Both the position numbers and the translations under genes were made by a program. Positions 18,402 to 25,665 of a DNA stretch of 64,000 bases are shown piece by piece. The DNA lies in assembly GCA_047630175.1 (NCBI GenBank), contig JBLHVI010000014.1, positions 1 to 64,000 of the forward strand, given 5' to 3'. This DNA comes from UBA4582 sp047630175. Its GTDB lineage: Bacteria; Pseudomonadota; Gammaproteobacteria; Pseudomonadales; Azotimanducaceae. The notes under the pieces are model-generated. The model saw only the letters and a program-made list of their open reading frames with translations. It had not been told where the DNA came from and searched no databases. The stretch's first letter is position 1. Every line of letters starts with the position of its first letter.

Positions 18402-19154
18402 ATGACAGAAGAAACAACCCATTTTGGCCGCCAACAGGTCCCAGTAGCCGAGAAAGCCGCCCGTGTCGCGGGGGTCTTTCACTCTGTGGCGAATCGCTAT
18501 GATGTGATGAACGACCTGATGTCGCTCGGGAGCCATCGCCTGATGAAGCAGCTTGCCATTGAGATGACTGCGGCGCGTCCTGGCGACCTGGTTATGGATT
18601 TGGCAGGCGGCACGGGCGATCTCGCCGAGAAACTCTCTGAAATCGTTGGCGCTAGCGGTCAAGTAACCCTATGTGATATTAACTATTCCATGCTCAGCAA
18701 TGGCCGCGATCGTCTGTTAGATCGCGGGATAAGTGGCAATGTAGACTATCTGCAGGCCAATGCCGAACACCTGCCGTTCCCCACCGATCATTTCGCCGTG
18801 GTCACCATGGCCTTTGGCCTGCGCAACGTGACGCGCAAAGAGGTTGCTCTGGCTGACATCCATCGGGTGCTCAAGCCTGGCGGAAGGCTGGTCGTGTTAG
18901 AATTCTCAACCCCGATTAATCCCGGCCTTAAACGCGCCTACAAAGCTTTTTCAGGGCTCTGGCCGCGTTTCGGTAAAGCCATTACGGGTGATCGTGACAG
19001 CTATCAATATCTGGTTGAGTCCATTGAAATGCACCCGCCACAAGACGAACTCAAAAGCATGTTCAACGGGGCTGGATTCACCAATTGCGCCTACCACAAC
19101 CTGCTGAATGGCATCGCTGCGATTCACATCGGTTACAAAGCCGACACAGCCTGA
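18402..19154 (+). CDS. ubiE: Ubiquinone/menaquinone biosynthesis C-methyltransferase UbiE
   Basis: SAM-dependent C-methylation of the benzoquinol ring in ubiquinone synthesis. Motifs include DLAGGTGDLAEKL (SAM site), FGLRNVT and LKPGGRLVVLEFS. The ATG at 18402 (MTEETTHFG) gives 250 aa, matching E. coli UbiE; the longer frame from the GTG at 18297 adds 35 unconserved residues. Its stop overlaps the ubiB start (TGATG), so the usual intervening ubiJ is absent. Confidence 0.97.
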   Translation: MTEETTHFGRQQVPVAEKAARVAGVFHSVANRYDVMNDLMSLGSHRLMKQLAIEMTAARPGDLVMDLAGGTGDLAEKLSEIVGASGQVTLCDINYSMLSNGRDRLLDRGISGNVDYLQANAEHLPFPTDHFAVVTMAFGLRNVTRKEVALADIHRVLKPGGRLVVLEFSTPINPGLKRAYKAFSGLWPRFGKAITGDRDSYQYLVESIEMHPPQDELKSMFNGAGFTNCAYHNLLNGIAAIHIGYKADTA

Positions 19155-20794
19155 TGCGCTTATTGCGAATCTTGACCATCCTGCGAGTGATTATTCGTCA
19201 CCGCCTTGATCGCCTACTACCGCCCAGCCTCCCGCTGCCCTTATGGGCGCGATTACTATTAGTACCACTGCGATGGTTGCCCGAACCCGCTAACAAACCT
19301 GCGCAAGCCTTGCGTATTAGCTTGGAAGAACTCGGCCCAGTGTTCGTCAAGTTTGGACAGATATTGTCCACCCGAAAAGACTTGTTTGATGACGACATCG
19401 CTGCAGAGCTCCAAAAGCTTCAAGACCAAGTGCCTGCTTTCAACAATGTCGCGGCGCGCAAAATCATTGAAACTAACCTCGGGGAGCAGATTGACGTACT
19501 GTTTGCCAGTTTCGAGGAACAGCCATTAGCCTCAGCGTCGGTCGCTCAAGTACACGGCGCCGTGCTACATACCGGCGAGGCGGTGGTGGTCAAAATCATT
19601 CGACCAGGCATTGACGTTACTATTAGGCAAGACCTGCAGGTCATGTATTTGTTCGCTAGGCTCCTACAACGTTTCTGGGCAGAAGCAAAACGACTGCATC
19701 CGATCACCGTGGTTCGGGACTATGAGCGCACGATTATCAATGAGCTGAACCTTCAACTTGAGGCGGCGAACGCCACTCAACTACGCAAGAACTGGCACGG
19801 CTCTGGCAAACTTTATGTGCCCATTATCTACTGGGACTATTGCCGCACTGACGTGATGGTCATGGAGCGTATCCATGGCCTTAGCTCAGCCGATGTTGAG
19901 GGGTTGCGGGCCCGCGGCGTCGATATGCAAAAGCTTGCGCATCTGGGTGTTGAAATCTTTTTTACCCAAGTCTTTGAGCACAACTTCTTTCATGCCGACA
20001 TGCACCCTGGCAATGTCTTCATCGATGCCAGCCAGCCAGAAGAGCCGAGTTATATTGGCTTAGACTGCGCGATCATCGGCTCTCTAACGGAAAACGACAA
20101 GAATTACCTCGCTAGAAACCTGCTCGCTTTCTTCAACCGAGACTATTACGAAGTCGCACGCCTACACGTCGAGAGCGAATGGGTGCCATTTGATACCGAC
20201 ATCAAAGAATTTGAAACGGTCATTCGCAGCGTCTGCGAACCAATTTTTCAAAAACCTATCAGCGAAATATCCTTCGGACGCGTGTTGGTAAGCCTGTTTC
20301 AAACCGCTCGCCAATTCAATATGGAAGTTCAACCACAGCTGGTGCTGCTGCAAAAGACGCTGCTCAATATCGAGGGAATGGGCCGGCAGCTGTATCCCCA
20401 ACTCGATTTGTGGCAGACCGCGGCACCTTATATGGAGCGCTGGATGAAAGACCGCATGGGCATACGCGGGTTACTGCGCCAAGCCGGCGATCATGCCCCA
20501 GATTTATTAGAGCAATTACCCGAACTGCCACAACTGGCGTTGGCAGCTATGCAAGAAGTCAAACACCTGAGTCGCAATAATCGTCGCCAGACACAGCTGC
20601 TTGAGGACCTTCAAGGCACATTAATGAAGAACAGCCGTGATCAGCATAATGCCCGCATGGGCGGTGTTGCCTTGCTTCTCGCGTTAATCGGTGCCGTCTT
20701 ACCGGCAGCGGGGATGGTTGCCGGCACCGAACTGTTAATGGCGAGCTCAATATTGGCAGGGCTTGGCCTTTACTGGATGTTTATCAAAGCCTGA
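19154..20794 (+). CDS. ubiB: UbiB ubiquinone biosynthesis kinase-like protein
   Basis: ABC1/ADCK-type atypical kinase that supports ubiquinone synthesis at the inner membrane. It has the KFGQ motif (FVKFGQILSTRKDLF), an Ala-rich loop ASVAQVHGA, lysine in VVVKIIRPG, the catalytic HADMHPGN, and YIGLDCAIIGSL. Two C-terminal membrane helices are present. The ATG at 19154 overlaps the ubiE stop and gives 546 aa like E. coli UbiB; a longer in-frame start at 19085 lies within ubiE and is unlikely. Confidence 0.97.
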   Translation: MRLLRILTILRVIIRHRLDRLLPPSLPLPLWARLLLVPLRWLPEPANKPAQALRISLEELGPVFVKFGQILSTRKDLFDDDIAAELQKLQDQVPAFNNVAARKIIETNLGEQIDVLFASFEEQPLASASVAQVHGAVLHTGEAVVVKIIRPGIDVTIRQDLQVMYLFARLLQRFWAEAKRLHPITVVRDYERTIINELNLQLEAANATQLRKNWHGSGKLYVPIIYWDYCRTDVMVMERIHGLSSADVEGLRARGVDMQKLAHLGVEIFFTQVFEHNFFHADMHPGNVFIDASQPEEPSYIGLDCAIIGSLTENDKNYLARNLLAFFNRDYYEVARLHVESEWVPFDTDIKEFETVIRSVCEPIFQKPISEISFGRVLVSLFQTARQFNMEVQPQLVLLQKTLLNIEGMGRQLYPQLDLWQTAAPYMERWMKDRMGIRGLLRQAGDHAPDLLEQLPELPQLALAAMQEVKHLSRNNRRQTQLLEDLQGTLMKNSRDQHNARMGGVALLLALIGAVLPAAGMVAGTELLMASSILAGLGLYWMFIKA

Positions 20795-20920
20795 CATGAT
20801 ATTCTGCTTTATATCGAAGGCGCTAAAACCGTGTCGACCAAACCCTGCAGTTACCCGTGTAGAACCTATGTATCGCCCATGTATTAACCTTTAATCGACA
20901 CGCTAGCTAAGCCTATATTG

Positions 20921-21334
20921 ATGCAAACCACAGATGCCCATATGACCACAGACTCCCCATGGCTGGACGCAGTTGCCTTTAATGAACAGGGGCTAGTGCC
21001 TGCTATCGCTCAAGACGCCGATACTGATAAGATCTTAATGGTTGCTTGGATGAACCGAGAAGCCATGCAACTCACAGAGGCTACGGGGCACGCTGTTTAT
21101 TGGTCGCGGTCGCGCCAAAAACTTTGGCATAAAGGTGAAGAGTCTGGACATCAGCAACGCGTCCTCGAAGTGCGACTCGACTGCGATAGCGATGTGGTCA
21201 TATTAAGGGTCGAACAAATGGGCGGCATTGCTTGTCATACTGGCAGGCAATCGTGCTTTTACCGGGTTTTACGCGATGGGCAGTGGCAAGAGGTTGAACC
21301 CGTCATCAAGTCACCCGCAGAGATTTATAGATGA
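20921..21334 (+). CDS. hisI: Phosphoribosyl-AMP cyclohydrolase
   Basis: Zinc-dependent hydrolysis of PR-AMP, the third step of histidine synthesis. It has MVAWMNREAMQLT, YWSRSRQKLWHKGEESGH, the DCDSD metal site and CHTGRQSCFYR. It is monofunctional, with hisE as a separate overlapping gene (ATGA). Start at the ATG 20921, or at the ATG 20942 (MTTDSPWLDAVAF), which fits the family N-terminus slightly better. Confidence 0.97.
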   Translation: MQTTDAHMTTDSPWLDAVAFNEQGLVPAIAQDADTDKILMVAWMNREAMQLTEATGHAVYWSRSRQKLWHKGEESGHQQRVLEVRLDCDSDVVILRVEQMGGIACHTGRQSCFYRVLRDGQWQEVEPVIKSPAEIYR

Positions 21335-21684
21335 GCGATATCATTACTCGCCTAGCCAAAACCTTAGAAGCACGTAAGGCTGCCGATCCTAACTCGTCAT
21401 ACGTCGCGGGCTTGTATGCGGCCGGTCTTAACAAGATTCTGGAAAAGATCGGCGAAGAAGCCACAGAGACAATATTGGCGGCCAAGGATGCAGAATCGGA
21501 CCCTCAGGCAGTCATTCGAGAAACCGCCGACCTGTGGTTTCATAGTCTGGTGATGCTTAGTCATCTGCAGCTCGACAGTAAAGATCTGTTATTGGAACTG
21601 GAGCGTCGTTTCGGCACTTCCGGTCTTGAGGAGAAAGCCGCTCGCGGTCAGCAACTGCCGACCGGGCGTCAACAGGAGGATTAA
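21331..21684 (+). CDS. hisE: Phosphoribosyl-ATP pyrophosphatase
   Basis: Hydrolyses PR-ATP to PR-AMP, the second step of histidine synthesis. All-alpha MazG-like fold with KILEKIGEEATETILAAKD and the acidic metal ligands in ETADLWFHSLVML. Length 117 aa. It overlaps hisI by 4 bp and is followed by tatA after 3 bp, so hisI-hisE-tatABC probably form one transcript. Confidence 0.97.
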   Translation: MSDIITRLAKTLEARKAADPNSSYVAGLYAAGLNKILEKIGEEATETILAAKDAESDPQAVIRETADLWFHSLVMLSHLQLDSKDLLLELERRFGTSGLEEKAARGQQLPTGRQQED

Positions 21685-21687
21685 ATC

Positions 21688-21918
21688 ATGTCATTTGGAA
21701 TACCTGAACTGTTATTAGTGCTGGTGATCGTCGTGCTGCTTTTCGGTACGACTAAACTTAAATCTTTAGGTAACGATCTGGGCTCGGCCATTAAGGGTTT
21801 TAAAAGCGCCCTGGGCACAGACGACGACAAAGCTAAGCTGATGGCCGATGAGGAGCGTCCGCTGCCAGATACCAGCAGCGAAATCCCGCAGCCGGTCGAG
21901 TCAAAGAAGAAGAGCTGA
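21688..21918 (+). CDS. tatA: Sec-independent translocase subunit TatA
   Basis: Pore-forming subunit for export of folded twin-arginine substrates. N-terminal membrane helix (IPELLLVLVIVVLLFGTTKL), then the amphipathic helix LKSLGNDLGSAIKGFKSAL and a charged tail. Length 76 aa. AGGAGG precedes the ATG. First of tatABC. Confidence 0.96.
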   Translation: MSFGIPELLLVLVIVVLLFGTTKLKSLGNDLGSAIKGFKSALGTDDDKAKLMADEERPLPDTSSEIPQPVESKKKS

Positions 21919-21924
21919 TAATTT

Positions 21925-22389
21925 ATGTTTGATATCGGCTTCCCCGAGCTGATGATGGTCAGCATAGTTGCTTTGCTGGTCATCGGGCCCGATAAACTGC
22001 CTCAGACCATTAGGACCCTGGTACTTTGGATAGGCCGCTTCAAAAGCAGCTTAGCGAGCATTCGTGCGGACATTGAGAACGAGATCGGCGCCGATGAAAT
22101 TCGCCAGCAATTGCACAACGAGTCAGTAATGAAGGATTTGGGAGAAACTCGACAACAACTCGAGAACATCATCCACTCGACTGACAAAACGCTGACCGAT
22201 ATCAAACAAACCGCAGCTAACCCCGGCAAAGCAACGATAGACTTTGCCGCAGAGGCCTTGATCGGTAATTCCAAAGATTCAGCAGCTTCAATAAAAACCT
22301 CAGCTAGCATTGCAGATCCAGCAGATGATGCTTCCATAACCACCGGGCCAAACAGTGACCAAACAAGACGACCAGACCCAGCCGAGTGA
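21925..22389 (+). CDS. tatB: Sec-independent translocase subunit TatB
   Basis: Substrate-receptor subunit with TatC. It starts MFDIGFPELMMVSIVALLV with the TatB-type Glu-Leu and Gly-Pro (IGPDKLP) hinge, then a long amphipathic/coiled helix and a variable acidic tail. Length 154 aa. It overlaps tatC by 35 bp. Confidence 0.96.
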   Translation: MFDIGFPELMMVSIVALLVIGPDKLPQTIRTLVLWIGRFKSSLASIRADIENEIGADEIRQQLHNESVMKDLGETRQQLENIIHSTDKTLTDIKQTAANPGKATIDFAAEALIGNSKDSAASIKTSASIADPADDASITTGPNSDQTRRPDPAE

Positions 22390-23134
22390 GGTTGGAGATG
22401 CCGGCCAACCGCTGATCGAACATCTGATAGAGCTGCGAACCCGGATACTCCATAGCCTTCTGTCAGTGGTGATTATTTTCTTGCCACTGTTTTATTTCGC
22501 CAACGATTTGTACGCATATATTTCTGAGCCTCTGCGAGCCTATCTGCCCGAAGGCGCCACCATGATCGCCACGGAAGTCGCCTCGCCTTTCCTGACACCT
22601 TTTAAATTGACCTTGGTGTTGGCTATTTTTATCGCGATTCCGTTTATTTTACATCAGGTTTGGAGTTTTATTGCGCCAGGCCTGTATTCTAGCGAGAAAC
22701 GCCTAGCCGTGCCCCTGCTAGCCTCTAGTGTAATGCTGTTTTACGGCGGCATCGCTTTCGCATTTTACGTCGTATTCCCCCTAATTTTTGGCTTTTTTAC
22801 CAGCGCCGCCCCAGAAGGCGTGACTGTTATGACCGATATTAATCGGTATCTCGATTTTGTTCTGAAACTGTTTTTTGCTTTCGGGCTGGCATTTGAAATA
22901 CCCATCGCAACGTTGCTACTAGTCTGGACCGGCGCGACAACGGTCGACAGCCTGCGGATCAAGCGGCCCTACGTCGTGGTCGGTTGCTTTATTGTTGGCA
23001 TGCTACTGACACCGCCCGACATAATCTCTCAGTTGCTGCTCGCCCTGCCCATGTGGGTGCTGTTTGAAGTCGGCATACTCTTCGCCGTCCTGATCAAAAA
23101 GCGAGAGGCTAATGCTGATGACCCGAAGCCCTGA
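22355..23134 (+). CDS. tatC: Sec-independent translocase subunit TatC
   Basis: Six-helix inner-membrane receptor for twin-arginine signal peptides. Conserved blocks are LIEHLIELRTRILHS, SPFLTPFKLTLVL, HQVWSFIAPGLY, FAFGLAFEIPI and LLTPPDIISQ. The GTG at 22355 lies within the tatB 3' end; no other suitable start precedes the conserved N-terminus. Length 259 aa. Confidence 0.97.
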   Translation: MTKQDDQTQPSEVGDAGQPLIEHLIELRTRILHSLLSVVIIFLPLFYFANDLYAYISEPLRAYLPEGATMIATEVASPFLTPFKLTLVLAIFIAIPFILHQVWSFIAPGLYSSEKRLAVPLLASSVMLFYGGIAFAFYVVFPLIFGFFTSAAPEGVTVMTDINRYLDFVLKLFFAFGLAFEIPIATLLLVWTGATTVDSLRIKRPYVVVGCFIVGMLLTPPDIISQLLLALPMWVLFEVGILFAVLIKKREANADDPKP

Positions 23135-23160
23135 TGACTAAACGCCCATCACTAAGCTGT

Positions 23161-23201
23161 CATCACCAGACCTTCATCACCAGACCTTCATCACCAGACT
23201 A
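23161..23201. repeat. 14-bp tandem repeat downstream of tatC
   Basis: CATCACCAGACCTT occurs at 23161-23174 and 23175-23188, with a truncated third copy to 23201. It is noncoding and lies in the 229-bp gap between tatC and the crotonase. I see no hairpin terminator in this gap. Confidence 0.85.
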
Positions 23202-23363
23202 AGGCAGCCCTATCAACGTTGATAATCGAGCTTGCGATCACAGCGCAGGCGCACTACTTTAGGTCATGACTTTTAGCAATAAGTCTTCAGTAACAAGTCT
23301 TTAATGACACACCCTATATAAGAAACCGCGCATCACACTTAATGAATTGCCAGGGAGATAACT

Positions 23364-24185
23364 GTGACCACCATTAATACTGGAACCGACGATTTACTAG
23401 CAAGTCTGGATAACGGCATTGCTACACTCGTTCTTAATCGACCCGACGCTCGCAACGCGATGTCGGATGAGATGAACACCGCTTTGCAATCGCTGCTAGC
23501 AGATTTCGAACTCGACCCTGCCGTTAAATGTATTGTCTTAACCGGGGCTGGCAAGGGATTCTGCGCTGGTGGCGACGTCAAGGGTATGGCCGCCTCAGGC
23601 GACGGCACTGTGGGCGACAGCACTATCGACGGCGCAATACACCGTCAGCGTGTTAACCAGCGCGCAACTGCAGGCAAGCTCTACAAGATGCCAAAACCGA
23701 CTATCGCGGCCTTACCAGGCGCCGCAGCTGGCGCTGGCCTGTCACTGGCACTAGCGTGTGATCTACGTATCATGAGTAGCTCCGCCATTATGACAACAGC
23801 CTTTGCCCGCGTCGGATTCTCTGGCGATTATGGCGGCACCTACTTTATGACGCAGTTAATCGGCGCAGCTAAAGCGCGGCAGTTGTACTTTTTGTCAGAT
23901 CGCGTCAGTGCCGCCGAGGCTCTCAATCTGGGCCTGACAAACTGGGTCTGCGATCCTAACGAGCTGCAGGAAAAAACGCTTGAAATAGCCACGCGTCTTG
24001 CTAACGGGCCCACGGTTGCCTATCGGTACATGAAAGAGAATCTTAATCGCGCAATCAACGGCGACGTCGATGACTGCATGGATCTTGAAGCCACGCATCA
24101 TGTTCACTGCGGTCAAACCGAGGATCACCGTAATGCGACAAAAGCATTTGTCGCAAAACAAGAACCGGTGTTCCAAGGTAAATAA
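23364..24185 (+). CDS. Crotonase-family protein (enoyl-CoA hydratase/isomerase), PaaG-like
   Basis: CoA-binding crotonase fold of 273 aa. The oxyanion-hole segments GKGFCAGGDVKG and LPGAAAGAGLSLALACD are intact. Against rat enoyl-CoA hydratase as I remember it, the two catalytic glutamates (Glu144, Glu164) correspond to Phe147 and Gln173, so simple hydratase activity is doubtful. Asp155 in GDYGGTYF sits where PaaG-type isomerases carry their catalytic Asp. I therefore favour an isomerase-like role on acyl-CoA; the substrate is unknown. The GTG start has GGGAGA 6 nt upstream. It stands alone, convergent with dtd. Confidence 0.85.
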   Translation: MTTINTGTDDLLASLDNGIATLVLNRPDARNAMSDEMNTALQSLLADFELDPAVKCIVLTGAGKGFCAGGDVKGMAASGDGTVGDSTIDGAIHRQRVNQRATAGKLYKMPKPTIAALPGAAAGAGLSLALACDLRIMSSSAIMTTAFARVGFSGDYGGTYFMTQLIGAAKARQLYFLSDRVSAAEALNLGLTNWVCDPNELQEKTLEIATRLANGPTVAYRYMKENLNRAINGDVDDCMDLEATHHVHCGQTEDHRNATKAFVAKQEPVFQGK

Positions 24186-24200
24186 CGCTTTGGGACCAGG

Positions 24201-24236
24201 CCTGAGGTCAAGAAAGTTCACCCTCTTGACCTCGGG
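24201..24236. terminator. Strong hairpin between convergent genes (crotonase / dtd)
   Basis: GAGGTCAAGA (24204-24213) pairs perfectly with TCTTGACCTC (24224-24233) around a 10-nt loop, and the stem extends by a wobble and two GC pairs. It fills the 53-bp gap between converging stop codons. There is no U-tract, so it would be a bidirectional, non-canonical terminator or an RNA-end protector. Confidence 0.55.
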
Positions 24237-24238
24237 CG

Positions 24239-24676
24239 TTAGCCTTCCAGCATAAACGTGGCTGGCCCATCATTCTCGAGCTGCACTTTCATGTCAGCAC
24301 CAAAGATTCCTGTCGCGACGACGGGGCATCGTGCCTTAGCGCGAACAACAAAATCATCGTAGAGTATTTCCGCATCAGCAGGGGGCATTGCCGCCGAGAA
24401 TGAAGGACGCAGGCCTTTCTGTGTATCGGCTGCCAGTGTGAATTGGGAGACGATTAACAAGCCGCCTTGGACATCAGCAAGACCTAAATTCATGTGACCT
24501 GACGCGTCGGGGAAAATACGATAAGTGATGGATTTGTTCAGAAGCTTGTCAATTTTTTGCGATGTGTCACCTTTCTGTACACCCAAAAAAAGCAGCAGAC
24601 CGCGTCCAATCTCACCAACCACTTCACCGTCGACAATCACGCGGGCATAGCTAACGCGTTGGATAAGACCCCGCAT
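24239..24676 (-). CDS. dtd: D-aminoacyl-tRNA deacylase
   Basis: Cytosolic proofreading enzyme that removes D-amino acids (and glycine) from mischarged tRNA. It starts MRGLIQRVSYARVIVDGEVV and carries the invariant SQFTLAAD motif and the C-terminal NDGPATFML cross-subunit motif (family Gly-Pro). Length 145 aa is standard. It lies 11 bp downstream of pip, the conserved Pseudomonas order. Confidence 0.97.
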   Translation of the reverse strand: MRGLIQRVSYARVIVDGEVVGEIGRGLLLFLGVQKGDTSQKIDKLLNKSITYRIFPDASGHMNLGLADVQGGLLIVSQFTLAADTQKGLRPSFSAAMPPADAEILYDDFVVRAKARCPVVATGIFGADMKVQLENDGPATFMLEG

Positions 24677-24687
24677 AAGCCGCCCTA

Positions 24688-25653
24688 CTAGACGTTGAAG
24701 TCTGATTCAAACCGTAAAGCCATGTCCCGAGTTGCCCGCACAAGGGCATCAATCATGGCCGGTTCAGTCGCAGAATGACCCGCCTCACGTATCAAATAAA
24801 CCTGAGATATTGGCCATGCCGTGTGCAGATCATGAGCGCTTTGAACAGGGCAAAGGACATCATAACGTCCATGCACGATTATCCCCGGAAGATCTTGGAT
24901 TTTGCCAATCGCGTTCAGGATCTGGTTATCATCCAAGAAACACTGATTGGTAAAATAGTGAACCCCGATGCGGCTCCGAGCCATAGCCCGATGTGGATCG
25001 GTGAAGTGCTTTACCAGCCGAGGATTTGGCTGCAGTGCGGAACAATCGGCTTCCCAGCGAGACCAAGCCTTCGCCGCGCCCATACGCGCGAGCTCGTCAG
25101 TGCCGTTAATGCGGCGTTTGTAAGCTGCCAAGTAGTCTTGGCGTTCCGATAGAGGAATTGGACTAGTAAAGTCTTCCCAGTGATCCGGATAAAACTTACA
25201 GGCGCCGTCCTGATAGATCCAGTCGACATCCGCTTGCCGACCCAGAAAAATACCGCGCAGCACTAAACCTAACACATGATCGGCGTAGGCCTCTGCGTAA
25301 AGCAAACTCAGCATAGAGCCCCAGCCACCACCAAACAGCACCCATTTGTCGATACCAAGGAAGTCGCGAATCTTTTCCATGTCGGTAACAAGGTCGTCCG
25401 TCGTGTTGTCCTTTGTTTCGCTGTGAGGCTTGGAACGCCCAGCGCCGCGCTGGTCAAACAATATAATGCGATACTTTTGCGGGTTAAAGAAACAACGGCT
25501 ATCAAACTCACAACCCGAGCCAGGGCCCGAATGCACAAACAGCACTGGAATGCCGTTAGGTGTACCGCTCTCGTCGATGTAAAGAGAGTGGGTATCACTG
25601 ACTTCCAGCATGTGCCGCGCGTAAGGCTTGATTTCCGGGTAGAGTGGTAACAT
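24688..25653 (-). CDS. pip: Proline iminopeptidase homologue lacking the catalytic serine
   Basis: Alpha/beta-hydrolase of peptidase family S33. Active members remove N-terminal proline from peptides. The protein aligns end to end with pseudomonad Pip (LYPEIKPYARH, DQRGAGRSKP, LRGIFLGRQ) and sits in the conserved dtd-pip-typA block. However, the nucleophile elbow, normally GGSWGS, reads GGGWGS: codon 110 is GGC (25324-25326), glycine instead of serine. The oxyanion motif HGGPG reads HSGPG (41-45). Asp265 (GRYDVLCP) and His293 (AGHSA) of the triad remain. The frame is otherwise intact at 321 aa. It may be catalytically dead, repurposed as a binding protein, or use another residue such as Ser113. 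Confidence 0.9.
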   Translation of the reverse strand: MLPLYPEIKPYARHMLEVSDTHSLYIDESGTPNGIPVLFVHSGPGSGCEFDSRCFFNPQKYRIILFDQRGAGRSKPHSETKDNTTDDLVTDMEKIRDFLGIDKWVLFGGGWGSMLSLLYAEAYADHVLGLVLRGIFLGRQADVDWIYQDGACKFYPDHWEDFTSPIPLSERQDYLAAYKRRINGTDELARMGAAKAWSRWEADCSALQPNPRLVKHFTDPHRAMARSRIGVHYFTNQCFLDDNQILNAIGKIQDLPGIIVHGRYDVLCPVQSAHDLHTAWPISQVYLIREAGHSATEPAMIDALVRATRDMALRFESDFNV

Positions 25654-25665
25654 CGACAGATTTCC

